Program-made: the position numbers and the translations under genes
The notes under the pieces: generated by a model
Seen by the model: the letters and a program-made list of their open reading frames with translations, nothing else
What the model was told of the DNA's origin: nothing
Databases searched by the model: none
DNA from: Chitinophagales bacterium
GTDB lineage: Bacteria > Bacteroidota > Bacteroidia > Chitinophagales > UBA2359
DNA: 64,000 nucleotides
Direction of reading: 5' to 3'
NCBI GenBank assembly: GCA_020636475.1
Contig: JACJXU010000001.1
Span: 1-64,000, forward strand
Shown: positions 1 to 7,349 of the stretch, piece after piece
Position numbering within the stretch: position 1 is the stretch's first letter
How the letters are laid out: each line of letters starts with the position of its first letter

Positions 1-145
1 GCTCTACAAAACCCGCTTGCTGCATCTCCTGAAACCACTGCGAAAACTGAGTAAACGGATTGGCAGCGATTTGGTGTTTATGCAAATCTCCTTTGGCATA
101 ATCGCGGCGCAGATGCGAAAGATTTTTATGAAAATGTTCTTCCAT
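1..145 (-). CDS. pdxH: Pyridoxamine/pyridoxine 5'-phosphate oxidase, N-terminal part
   Basis: Only the first 48 codons lie inside the window; the gene continues off the left edge. The visible part has the family's N-terminal signature: an LRRDY core, then an NPFTQFSQWF segment, then GFVE, which aligns with the stretch before the FMN-binding split barrel of PdxH. The enzyme is a cytoplasmic FMN oxidase that makes pyridoxal 5'-phosphate. The ATG at 145 is the only good start. It lies 26 bp behind the stop of the 3-hydroxyanthranilate dioxygenase gene, so the two are probably cotranscribed. Identification is good for such a short piece but rests on the N-terminus alone. Confidence 0.8.
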   Translation of the reverse strand, partial: MEEHFHKNLSHLRRDYAKGDLHKHQIAANPFTQFSQWFQEMQQAGFVE

Positions 146-171
146 TGCTTAACGATAATAATTTTTTTACA

Positions 172-702
172 TCAAACAAAACGAGGGTCGGTTTCCATTA
201 CATGTCCACATTTTTTGCAAGTGCGCAAAGATTCATTGCCATAAAAGTATCGAAAAACCGGTAAAAAATCTTTTTCTATGTCGGTAAGTTCAAAGTATTT
301 TTCGTAGAGTTTGTGGTTGCAATTATCACAAAACCACATCAATCCGTCCATTGCGCCAGTGTGTACACGCTTTATTTCCACTACCAAGCCAATAGAACCT
401 TCGGAGCGAATAGGCGAATGAGGCACTTTGGCAGGCAACAGAAACATATCGCCTTGTTTTATGGGTACTTCCACGGCTTTGCCATCTTCTTGTATTTTTA
501 CCATAATATCTCCTTCCAACTGATAAAAAAGTTCTTCGGTTTCGTTAAAGTGATAATCTTTGCGCGCATTGGGTCCGGCAACTATCATTACAATATAATC
601 TCCGGCATCCTTGTACAAGTTTCGATTTCCCACAGGAGGTTTTAGTTCATGACGATGCTCGTCAATCCATTGCTGCAAATTAAAAGGTCTGCGAATTGCC
701 AT
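172..702 (-). CDS. nbaC: 3-hydroxyanthranilate 3,4-dioxygenase
   Basis: Cytoplasmic cupin dioxygenase of 176 aa that opens the ring of 3-hydroxyanthranilate to aminocarboxymuconate semialdehyde, a step of the kynurenine route to quinolinate/NAD or of tryptophan breakdown. All expected ligands are visible: catalytic iron ligands His51, Glu57 and His95, and a second rubredoxin-like site with Cys125/Cys128 (CDNC) and Cys162/Cys165 (CKKC). These residue numbers coincide with those of the characterised bacterial enzymes. No other kynurenine-pathway gene is in the window. It sits just upstream of pdxH on the same strand; kynureninase uses PLP, so a link is possible but inferred. The symbol haaO is also used for this family. 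Confidence 0.95.
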   Translation of the reverse strand: MAIRRPFNLQQWIDEHRHELKPPVGNRNLYKDAGDYIVMIVAGPNARKDYHFNETEELFYQLEGDIMVKIQEDGKAVEVPIKQGDMFLLPAKVPHSPIRSEGSIGLVVEIKRVHTGAMDGLMWFCDNCNHKLYEKYFELTDIEKDFLPVFRYFYGNESLRTCKKCGHVMETDPRFV

Positions 703-857
703 AATAAAGTTTTAATAAATTAGTGTTATAAAAACGAAAGCACTAAGTTATAAAATTTTACAATTTCGGAGAAAAATCAGGTAAAAACAAACGTAGAAGT
801 GCGTGATTTCGGCTATTGTTTTTACTATAAATAGCTTACGGTAAAATATTTATCATT

Positions 858-1304
858 TCACCCAAACGAAATTTCATCCGGCAATTCATTAATATCTGCC
901 CCGGGTTCTCTATTTTCCGGAAAGTACAGTGCCAACTGCTCGCCTATTTTTTCCACCGCAGCAATAATACCTTTGCCGTATTCGCTTTGTGCAAAATAAT
1001 CACCCAAAATAATGCACACATCGTCCCAAAAACACTCTTCCACTTTTGAATTAATCCCCTCATCACCTAAGACCGCAAAGCAGTGGTCCTCTACCGCAAT
1101 GTACAACAACACGCCATTTCGGGCAGCAGTTTGGTCAATATACAGTTGCTTAAACACTTGCTGCGCACGCGCAATACTATCTTCCGGGCAATTTGCCTCA
1201 ATACGCACCACAATTTCGCCCGTAGTGCGTTTTTCCATCGCCTTTATCGTCTGTACTACTTCTAATTTGTCGGATTCTTTTAAAAAGTGTTCAATATTTG
1301 TCAT
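858..1304 (-). CDS. TPM-domain protein (TLP18.3/Psb32/MOLO-1 family)
   Basis: A 148-aa protein that is almost entirely one TPM domain: an N-terminal helix (about 10-25), the TTGEIVVRIE strand at about 27-36, the RNGVLLYIA strand at about 62-70, the VLGDEGI turn at about 78-84 and a C-terminal helical part. There is no signal peptide or membrane segment, unlike many TPM proteins, so it is predicted to be cytoplasmic. Larger Bacteroidota loci often pair such a short form with a second, membrane-bound TPM protein and LemA; neither is next to this gene. Biochemical role unknown; family membership is clear. Confidence 0.8.
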   Translation of the reverse strand: MTNIEHFLKESDKLEVVQTIKAMEKRTTGEIVVRIEANCPEDSIARAQQVFKQLYIDQTAARNGVLLYIAVEDHCFAVLGDEGINSKVEECFWDDVCIILGDYFAQSEYGKGIIAAVEKIGEQLALYFPENREPGADINELPDEISFG

Positions 1305-1448
1305 TGCGTCTAAGTTATAAAATGAAGGAAACGAAATTATCCTGTGTTCTACAACACCGAAAATCGAAAAAGCGTTTTAAAATACGTAATTTTTGCAAAA
1401 AAACGTACCTTTATTCCACAAAACAACACCGAAAAAGAATAAGAGGGG

Positions 1449-1520
1449 GGCCTCATAGTTCAATGGATAGAACGAAAGTTTCCTAAACTTTAAATCTAGG
1501 TTCGATTCCTAGTGGGGCTA
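1449..1520 (+). tRNA. tRNA-Arg (anticodon CCT)
   Basis: A cloverleaf folds by eye over 72 nt: acceptor stem GGCCTCA with TGGGGCT (G1-T72 and T5-G68 are wobble pairs), T8 A9, a 4-bp D stem GTTC/GAAC, anticodon stem AAAGT/ACTTT closing the loop TTCCTAA (anticodon CCT), a four-base variable loop, and a T arm CTAGG/CCTAG with loop TTCGATT. The discriminator is A1520. CCA is not encoded (CTA follows). It reads AGG codons. It is isolated, with no other tRNA near it. Confidence 0.92.
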
Positions 1521-1526
1521 CTATTT

Positions 1527-2090
1527 TTAGTTCATTCTTACCGACAAGCCGAGCGTGGTATATCCAACGGCACCGCGTCCTAATTCTGCAAAAAAGCCGA
1601 CACGAGGTTTAAAGTAATATCGAATACCCAAAGTAGGACCAATAACTACGCGTGCATTGATTTCATTATTCAAAAAATTATTGCCACTGTATTTAATGCG
1701 ATTGTACTCCAAGCCCATATACGCTGCAATATAAAAATCCCATTCATCATCATTAATATCTGTATCTAACGAACGGTTTAAAATATCAGTAAGATGCACC
1801 GCTGCCCTTACACCCAAGGCTGTAAAACGATAGCGATAATCTTTGTCGGACGACCAAGCGCGCTGCGAAAAAGCATAAAAACCGCCTATACCAATTTCAT
1901 CGGTGATACCGTATTCGCCGGATATGAAAATAGGAATCGTAAAATCGAAACCCGAATAGCCGTACAAACCCAAAGAAGTACCGCCACTAAGAATAAGGTT
2001 TCCCTCTTGAAACGACTGCGCCTTCGTTTGTGTAGCACACAACACGCCCAAAACAGTCCACAAAGCAAGTATAAAACGTAAATTACGCAT
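1527..2090 (-). CDS. Outer-membrane beta-barrel protein, unknown role
   Basis: 187 aa with a Sec signal peptide (about residues 1-24, ending TKAQ) and no cytoplasmic domain. The mature part is a run of short amphipathic strands alternating with turns (GTSLGLYGYSG, IGIGGFYAF, LGVRAAVHL, YIAAYMGLEY, IGPTLGIRYYF) and ends in an aromatic/hydrophobic terminal strand, as in small eight-stranded OMP_b-brl barrels of Bacteroidota. The stop is 7 bp from the end of the convergent tRNA gene. Substrate or binding partner cannot be told from the sequence. Confidence 0.7.
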   Translation of the reverse strand: MRNLRFILALWTVLGVLCATQTKAQSFQEGNLILSGGTSLGLYGYSGFDFTIPIFISGEYGITDEIGIGGFYAFSQRAWSSDKDYRYRFTALGVRAAVHLTDILNRSLDTDINDDEWDFYIAAYMGLEYNRIKYSGNNFLNNEINARVVIGPTLGIRYYFKPRVGFFAELGRGAVGYTTLGLSVRMN

Positions 2091-2135
2091 AGTTTTGACA
2101 GTGATTTTTTTAAAGAAAAATAATCGGTATTTCGT

Positions 2136-2687
2136 TTATTTCGACCAAGAAAATTGTTGGCTGCTCACCAACTGCATAGCACCAAAAAGGAAAGTAGTAT
2201 AAAACAAATCGCCTAAAAGCGCATTTTGCAAAAACGGAATACCTGCTACATAACAAGCAACTAAGCCCGCGCCATTGGGCGGATACATGCCTGAAAAGAG
2301 CCAAACGCCCAAATTCGATACCACAAAAAACAACAAGCCGCCTACTATGGCACTTGCCCAAATATTGCTCCAGCGTTTGTTTTTGAGCATTACTTTTCCT
2401 ATCAAAACAACCAATATCATCGCCAAAGCGGCAAAAATAAAATTGTAACTTATCAGTGAAAACTCAGGAAAATACGCCGCATAAACGGTATTGTTTAGCA
2501 CTACATCGCTCAACCAAAATGCGGCAATAGGTACTAAAAATACCCAATATTTGCGCTGTAAGTAAGCTGCACCCAACAAACTAATGCCTATAATAGGTTG
2601 GAAATTGGGAATAAACATAAAAAAACGGGATACTACTGCTATCAAAATTAGCATCGTTACCCAAAAAATAGTTTTATTGCTTTTCAT
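2136..2687 (-). CDS. Small integral membrane protein, DUF6580-like
   Basis: 183 aa with five or six predicted transmembrane segments. The C-terminal third has a motif I associate with the DUF6580 family: SNLGVWLFSGMYP, then GLVACYVAGIPF, then LLGDLFYTTFLFG. Function unknown; the topology resembles small substrate-binding components of ECF-type uptake systems, but that is only a resemblance. I chose the ATG at 2687 over the upstream TTG at 2708 because the first helix begins right after it. A promoter-like TATATTTG lies about 19 bp upstream. Confidence 0.7.
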   Translation of the reverse strand: MKSNKTIFWVTMLILIAVVSRFFMFIPNFQPIIGISLLGAAYLQRKYWVFLVPIAAFWLSDVVLNNTVYAAYFPEFSLISYNFIFAALAMILVVLIGKVMLKNKRWSNIWASAIVGGLLFFVVSNLGVWLFSGMYPPNGAGLVACYVAGIPFLQNALLGDLFYTTFLFGAMQLVSSQQFSWSK

Positions 2688-2705
2688 GAGAAAGTATATT
2701 TTAGG

Positions 2706-2713
2706 CAAATATA
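2706..2713 (-). promoter_or_regulatory. Candidate Bacteroidota -7 element
   Basis: Reads TATATTTG on the minus strand, matching the Bacteroidota -7 consensus TAnnTTTG, 19 bp before the ATG of the DUF6580-like gene. No -33 TTG lies at the usual 17-23 bp spacing. Confidence 0.4.
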
Positions 2714-2762
2714 GCCCAAAAATGACAAATTGATAAATTTAACCGTTGTGGAAAGCACTTGA

Positions 2763-3245
2763 TTAATCTCGGCGCATATTTTCGTAGCGCGGGTTAGGCG
2801 AAATGGTTTTAGGTTGCGAAAAACGATTGTTGGTGTTTTGTTTTGGTTCAAAGTGCATATACGTGCGGTCGTCCGCTTTGTGGTGATAAATTGCCATTTT
2901 TCCTTCGTAAAACATCTCTGCCATAATATTCAACTCACTTAGCGGATACGCCAAACGCACCATTGCTTGTTTTTTGTTGGCTTTTTCTATCATAGTTGTC
3001 TGCTGCGAAGCCGACACGCTACTATCAAAGAAAAAGATTTCACCAATAGGCTCATTTTTAGCATTTTGCAAAACCATTACGGCTGCCGGCATTTGGCTGC
3101 GCTGTGCTGCATCATAATAGTTTAGTTCGTAATGATGAACCGCCATTACTATATTATCGCCAATAACTACGGAAGCATTATTTTGGGCATTGAGGGTGAA
3201 AAAACCGCCAATACTCCACAAAATTATCCATGCAAGATTTTTCAT
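2763..3245 (-). CDS. Secreted protein of unknown function
   Basis: 160 aa with an N-terminal signal peptide (about 1-20, ending TLNAQ). The mature part has no domain I recognise. It contains a beta-rich segment (SVVIGDNIVMAVHHYEL, then AVMVLQNAKNEPIGEIFFF) followed by a helical part and a polar, proline-containing tail. It is probably periplasmic or surface-exposed. It shares orientation with the DUF3822 gene upstream (22-bp gap), which suggests one transcription unit with the genes at 3267-4715. Confidence 0.55.
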   Translation of the reverse strand: MKNLAWIILWSIGGFFTLNAQNNASVVIGDNIVMAVHHYELNYYDAAQRSQMPAAVMVLQNAKNEPIGEIFFFDSSVSASQQTTMIEKANKKQAMVRLAYPLSELNIMAEMFYEGKMAIYHHKADDRTYMHFEPKQNTNNRFSQPKTISPNPRYENMRRD

Positions 3246-3266
3246 GTATTGTAAAAAATTATTTTT

Positions 3267-4121
3267 TTATATCAAAAAAAGATTAACATAAGCGTGCTGC
3301 GGAAGCGCGTCTAATACTTTGCTGTACGTATATCGCTGCGGGCGCGAACCCCAATGAATATTACCAAAATACTTTTTACACAAAGCATAGGCTTCTCCCT
3401 GCGTTTGCCAGTCGCCCCACAAGTACAAAGGATGTTGCTTTATATTAAAATCAACGCTTTGTGCCACCGACATTATATAATAAAACACATCAGCAGCCGA
3501 AGTGACTTTGTACGACTGCATCCAGCGTATTTTTTTATCGTCTATGGCGACAAGCTGAAGCAAGTTGTCCTCCAGATTTGCCACTAATGTAAGCGAGTTC
3601 CAGTACCACTCTTTCAACAAACCCGCTACAAAACTCGCCAGACTGTTCTTAATATTTACTTGGTGCTGAAAAGCAGTTTCAAATGCCCGAACTATTGCGT
3701 TTTGCGAAGCGTAAACTATGCTGTAACCCGTATTTTTTATTTCTTCGGTCAATAACGAATTATTTCCTGTCTGAAAATTTTGCCGGGCAAATTCCGCTAT
3801 ATTTTCCGTTGCTACAAAGTCGTTGGGTACTAAGGTAAAACTTTGGTCGGAAAAAGCAATTGTTATATCGTCAAAAAAATTTGCCTGCTGCAAAAATGTA
3901 TCTGAGCGTATAATATTTTGTACAATATCTACTTCATTTCCGTGCAAATCGCTTATTTCTTCCAAACGAAAAGCCTGCACTTCATCTTTTGCATCTACTA
4001 CAATATACGCCAAAAAACGCTGCGTACAATACAAACAAAGCCTGCTGGTAGCAAAACTCAAGTCTTTGGCTGCCTCACTTTGGTAAGTTTGGGATTGATT
4101 ATAGTTTTTTTCTATTGTCAT
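3267..4121 (-). CDS. DUF3822 protein (actin-like ATPase fold)
   Basis: 284 aa, soluble, no signal peptide. The pattern fits the Bacteroidota-specific DUF3822 family: an early LCLYCTQRFLAYIVVDA strand, then ITIAFSDQSFTLVP at about 107-120, a central helical region, DNLLQLVAIDDKKI near residue 183, and a C-terminal strand HPLYLWGDW followed by YPQR-type and VNLFLI ends. The family is structurally related to the PilM/FtsA actin-like fold; its biochemical role is not established. It follows a single-pass membrane protein gene by 18 bp. Confidence 0.7.
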   Translation of the reverse strand: MTIEKNYNQSQTYQSEAAKDLSFATSRLCLYCTQRFLAYIVVDAKDEVQAFRLEEISDLHGNEVDIVQNIIRSDTFLQQANFFDDITIAFSDQSFTLVPNDFVATENIAEFARQNFQTGNNSLLTEEIKNTGYSIVYASQNAIVRAFETAFQHQVNIKNSLASFVAGLLKEWYWNSLTLVANLEDNLLQLVAIDDKKIRWMQSYKVTSAADVFYYIMSVAQSVDFNIKQHPLYLWGDWQTQGEAYALCKKYFGNIHWGSRPQRYTYSKVLDALPQHAYVNLFLI

Positions 4122-4139
4122 AATCAGATGTACCGGGGC

Positions 4140-4715
4140 TTAATTTTCCCAGTTTCCGGTTGTAGTACCATCTAACATTGAGCCAACTCTCATATCTTTG
4201 CCCACTTTGTCGGTATAATACTTCTGAATCAAGCCTTTGTAAACGGTGGTATAAGGTGCCGATATTTCAAAAGCAGGTATCAACACGTCATTTTTGTTAA
4301 TTATGCCGGACCGGACATCGTATTTTTCGCCGCCTGTATAAGGCACTCGTCCTAAAGTATCTACCCAGGCTACATTTCCTTTGAACAAAGAGTCTATAAC
4401 TGTTACCCACAAAGTATCTACACGCGAAACTTTGGTAGAGTCATTGGGGTCGCCAATTCTTTTCAGAATAGGTAGTTTTCCACTTTTGGCAAAACTTTTC
4501 AAGGTGTCTATTCCTCCGGCAAATCTTCCAAAGCGCGACTTGTACGCTAACTCTAAACTGCGCAAATCTTTCAACTTCGCAATATTAGCCTCATCGCGTA
4601 CTACTTTGTTTTTTTCGAAAAGAATAGGCTCTTGTATCGTTTTGTATAGACGATATCCTAAAAAAATAGCTAACAAAGCTAACAGCACAGTAATTACTAA
4701 TCTGATGACATTCAT
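4140..4715 (-). CDS. Single-pass membrane protein, unknown function
   Basis: 191 aa: one N-terminal transmembrane helix (about residues 5-24) and a soluble, probably periplasmic domain. After the helix comes a charged segment with LRSLELAYKSRFGRFAGG, the kind of tract found after the N-terminal helix in type II pilin-like and Bacteroidota-conserved proteins, then a repeated DTLW/DSL/DTLG pattern. There is no prepilin cleavage motif. Its position before DUF3822 on the same strand suggests cotranscription. Function not recognised. Confidence 0.6.
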   Translation of the reverse strand: MNVIRLVITVLLALLAIFLGYRLYKTIQEPILFEKNKVVRDEANIAKLKDLRSLELAYKSRFGRFAGGIDTLKSFAKSGKLPILKRIGDPNDSTKVSRVDTLWVTVIDSLFKGNVAWVDTLGRVPYTGGEKYDVRSGIINKNDVLIPAFEISAPYTTVYKGLIQKYYTDKVGKDMRVGSMLDGTTTGNWEN

Positions 4716-4833
4716 TGGTTATACGAATTAAAATTTTATTTATATAAAAATTATTTAAAAATTAATGTTAAAAATTCGAGGCTTAAATTATAAAGAATTT
4801 TTTTTTTGTAATAAATTATTTAACAAAAGATAC

Positions 4834-4917
4834 ATGAAAAAGTACTTTATCCGTCTTTTGGCTTTGCAAATCATACTAATTCTTTGTGTACAAATTGCAC
4901 CATTTCATTTAAAATAA
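4834..4917 (+). CDS. Possible 27-aa hydrophobic peptide upstream of hemB
   Basis: A short ORF begins with ATGAAAAAGTAC and encodes a basic start (MKKYFIRLL) followed by a hydrophobic core (LQIILILCVQIAP). That is the pattern of a small membrane peptide or an isolated signal-peptide-like remnant. It ends 35 bp before the hemB ATG, and the hemB -7 element lies after its stop. It could equally be chance in AT-rich DNA. Confidence 0.2.
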   Translation: MKKYFIRLLALQIILILCVQIAPFHLK

Positions 4918-4922
4918 GCTAT

Positions 4923-4930
4923 TACCTTTG
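4923..4930 (+). promoter_or_regulatory. Candidate -7 element of hemB
   Basis: TACCTTTG is an exact match to TAnnTTTG, 22 bp before the ATG. The nearest TTG for a -33 box is 25 bp upstream, a little wider than usual. Confidence 0.5.
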
Positions 4931-4952
4931 TGGGTTCAAATCATAGCATATT

Positions 4953-5927
4953 ATGAATATCATAAACAGACCCAGACGCATGCGCAATTCGGTAGTCATG
5001 CGCGATATGCTTGCCGAAACCAAGTTGCAAACTTCCATGTTGATGTACCCCATGTTTGTTTGCAAGGGCAAAAATATTAAAAATGAAATTAGTTCCATGC
5101 CAAATGTGTATCATTTTTCGGTAAATAATTTGCTCAAAGAGGTAGAATTACTGCTAAATAAGGGTATTCATCAAATATTACTCTTCGGCGTAGGCGCACC
5201 CAAAAGCGAAAATGCGGATGCCGCGATTGACGAAAAAGGTATTGTTCCCGAAGCGGTGAGGAGTTTGAAAAAAGCCTTTGGCAACGACTTGCTCGTAGCT
5301 ACCGATGTGTGCGTATGTGCTTATACTACGCACGGACATTGCGGCATTGTACACAATGAGTATGTGAACAATGATGCTTCGGCGGCACTTATTGCCCAAA
5401 TGGCACTGCGCCACGCGGAGGCAGGTGCCGATATTGTAGCTCCTTCGGATATGATGGATGCGCGCGTGGGTGCTATTCGCCAATTATTGGAAGAAAATGG
5501 TTTTGACCGCACAGGCATTATGTCGTATGCCGTAAAATATGCTTCGGCGTATTACGGTCCGTTTCGCGAAGCTGCCAACTCCGCGCCGGGCTACGGCGAC
5601 CGCAAAAGTTATCAGATGGACATTCGCAACAGACGCGAAGCACTGCGTGAGGCGCACTTAGACCTTGCGCAAGGTGCCGATATTATTATGGTAAAACCTG
5701 CGCTTGCTTTTTTGGATATTATCCGCGACCTCCGCAACGAAACAAATGCGCCTTTGGCGTGCTACAATGTTTCGGGCGAATATGCTATGGTAAAAGCTGC
5801 TGCGCGTATGGGCTGGCTTAACGAAGCGGAAATTGTACGCGAAAATCTCTACGCTTTTGCCCGTGCCGGTGCCGATATACTTATTAGCTACCATGCCAAA
5901 GATGCTGTTGAAAACAATTGGTTGTAA
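4953..5927 (+). CDS. hemB: Porphobilinogen synthase (delta-aminolevulinate dehydratase)
   Basis: 324 aa, cytoplasmic, full length. It condenses two 5-aminolevulinate molecules to porphobilinogen for haem. The two active-site lysines are Lys195 (in SYAVKYASAYYG) and Lys248 (in IIMVKPALAF, the Schiff-base lysine). Cysteines 120, 122 and 130 (DVCVCAYTTHGHCG) form the catalytic zinc site, so this is the Zn-dependent type. The MATE gene starts 15 bp after its stop, so readthrough is likely. A clean TAnnTTTG promoter element precedes it. Confidence 0.97.
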   Translation: MNIINRPRRMRNSVVMRDMLAETKLQTSMLMYPMFVCKGKNIKNEISSMPNVYHFSVNNLLKEVELLLNKGIHQILLFGVGAPKSENADAAIDEKGIVPEAVRSLKKAFGNDLLVATDVCVCAYTTHGHCGIVHNEYVNNDASAALIAQMALRHAEAGADIVAPSDMMDARVGAIRQLLEENGFDRTGIMSYAVKYASAYYGPFREAANSAPGYGDRKSYQMDIRNRREALREAHLDLAQGADIIMVKPALAFLDIIRDLRNETNAPLACYNVSGEYAMVKAAARMGWLNEAEIVRENLYAFARAGADILISYHAKDAVENNWL

Positions 5928-5942
5928 TTTTTTTAATAAAAT

Positions 5943-7277
5943 ATGGAAATAAAACCTACCATAAAAAACCTGTTGAGCATTGCCTTGCCACTTATGGCAT
6001 TTCAGTTTGTACAAAACATTATTGGATTTACAGACACTATTTTTTTGGGCAGAGTGGGTTTGGTAGAGTTTAGTGCTTGTGGTATTGTATCCTTGTATTA
6101 TTTGATAATGGTAATGCTGGGTTTAGGCTGCTCGCGTGGCGCACAAATACTTATTGCGCGTATGGCTGGTGCAAAAAAATACAGCGAAATAGGTACGCTG
6201 TTCGACAATTTCGTCTATCTAATGGCATTTTTAGGCATTTTTCTTTTTGTTGTTTTATATTTTCTTTCGCCTTACGTTTTGCCATTTTTTATACAAGAAG
6301 AAAGTATTTTGCAGGCGGGACTGAGTTATTTAAAATATCGTTCGTGGGGTATATTTTTCAGTTTGGCGGCACTCATTTTATTGGCTCTTTATGCCGGATT
6401 GGGCAAAACGCGCATCATTTTGTGGGTTACGCTTATTTTGGCAAGTGTAAATATTGTGCTGAATTACGGATTAATTTTCGGGAAATTCGGCTTACCGGCT
6501 ATGGGCATCGCTGGCGCAGGATTGGCTTCTACTATTTCCGAAGCGGTTTCTTCGGGCATTGGTTTTTTATATTTAATATTCGACCCCTTCCTTAAGCCCA
6601 TAAAAATTTTCAAAATGCGTTCTATAAATCGCACCTATATGCGTGATTTAAGCAATATTTCGCTGCCGCTTATTCTCCAATATTTTGTGGGTATGGGCGG
6701 CTGGTTTATGTTGTTTACCTTTATTGAAAATATGGGAAACACTGCTTTAGGCGTGTCTATTATTGCGCGCTGGGTTTATACTTTCTGGGGTATTCCTATT
6801 TGGAGTTTGGCTTCGGCGGTAAACTCTTCGGTGAGCCATTTGCTGGGCAAAAACAATTTCGGCGATGCCATGAAAAGCCTCCGCAACGCACTTATCCTAA
6901 GTGTAAGTATTACGGCTGTTCTCGCGCTGTGCTTATGGATTTTTTCCGAACCAATCGCTTATATTTTCACCAACGATGCGCATTTGGCAACAGCAGCGCA
7001 GCCTTTGCTTCATCTTTTGGTAATAATATTAATGATTTGCGCCGTATCTACCATTATGTTCAACGCAATTATAGGTAGTGGCGCAACCAATGTTTCTTTT
7101 TTAATAGAATTAGTAGCCGTAGTTTTTTATATTTCCTATGCTTATTTAAGTGTAAATGTTTGGCATCTACAACTGCGCAGTGTTTGGTTAGCCGAACTTA
7201 TTTACTGGGCGATACTATTGGTTTGCTCTATTTATTATTTGCAAAAAATGAATAAGAAACATGCGGCATCCTTGTAG
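5943..7277 (+). CDS. MATE-family efflux transporter
   Basis: 444 aa with about twelve transmembrane helices in two bundles, typical of MATE exporters (drug or metabolite/cation antiport across the inner membrane). Early family features are visible: the first helix SIALPLMAFQFVQNIIGFTDTIFLGRVG (residues 12-39), with the conserved TDTIFLG, then ARMAGAKKYSEIG after the third helix. The second half repeats the pattern (ISLPLILQYFVGMGG near residue 239). Specificity cannot be inferred. Directly downstream of hemB. Confidence 0.88.
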   Translation: MEIKPTIKNLLSIALPLMAFQFVQNIIGFTDTIFLGRVGLVEFSACGIVSLYYLIMVMLGLGCSRGAQILIARMAGAKKYSEIGTLFDNFVYLMAFLGIFLFVVLYFLSPYVLPFFIQEESILQAGLSYLKYRSWGIFFSLAALILLALYAGLGKTRIILWVTLILASVNIVLNYGLIFGKFGLPAMGIAGAGLASTISEAVSSGIGFLYLIFDPFLKPIKIFKMRSINRTYMRDLSNISLPLILQYFVGMGGWFMLFTFIENMGNTALGVSIIARWVYTFWGIPIWSLASAVNSSVSHLLGKNNFGDAMKSLRNALILSVSITAVLALCLWIFSEPIAYIFTNDAHLATAAQPLLHLLVIILMICAVSTIMFNAIIGSGATNVSFLIELVAVVFYISYAYLSVNVWHLQLRSVWLAELIYWAILLVCSIYYLQKMNKKHAASL

Positions 7278-7349
7278 TTTTTCGTATTTTCACAGCATGC
7301 AACTTATTTTTAAGTTTTGCTGTTTTTCATTGGCTAAACAGAAAAAGAA

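Noticed and set aside
742..1322. Shared TTTTATAACTTAG motif upstream of the dioxygenase and TPM genes
   Set aside because: In the TPM gene the motif lies only about 5 bp from the ATG, too close for a promoter. It differs from TAnnTTTG at one position. Two occurrences in AT-rich DNA can be chance.
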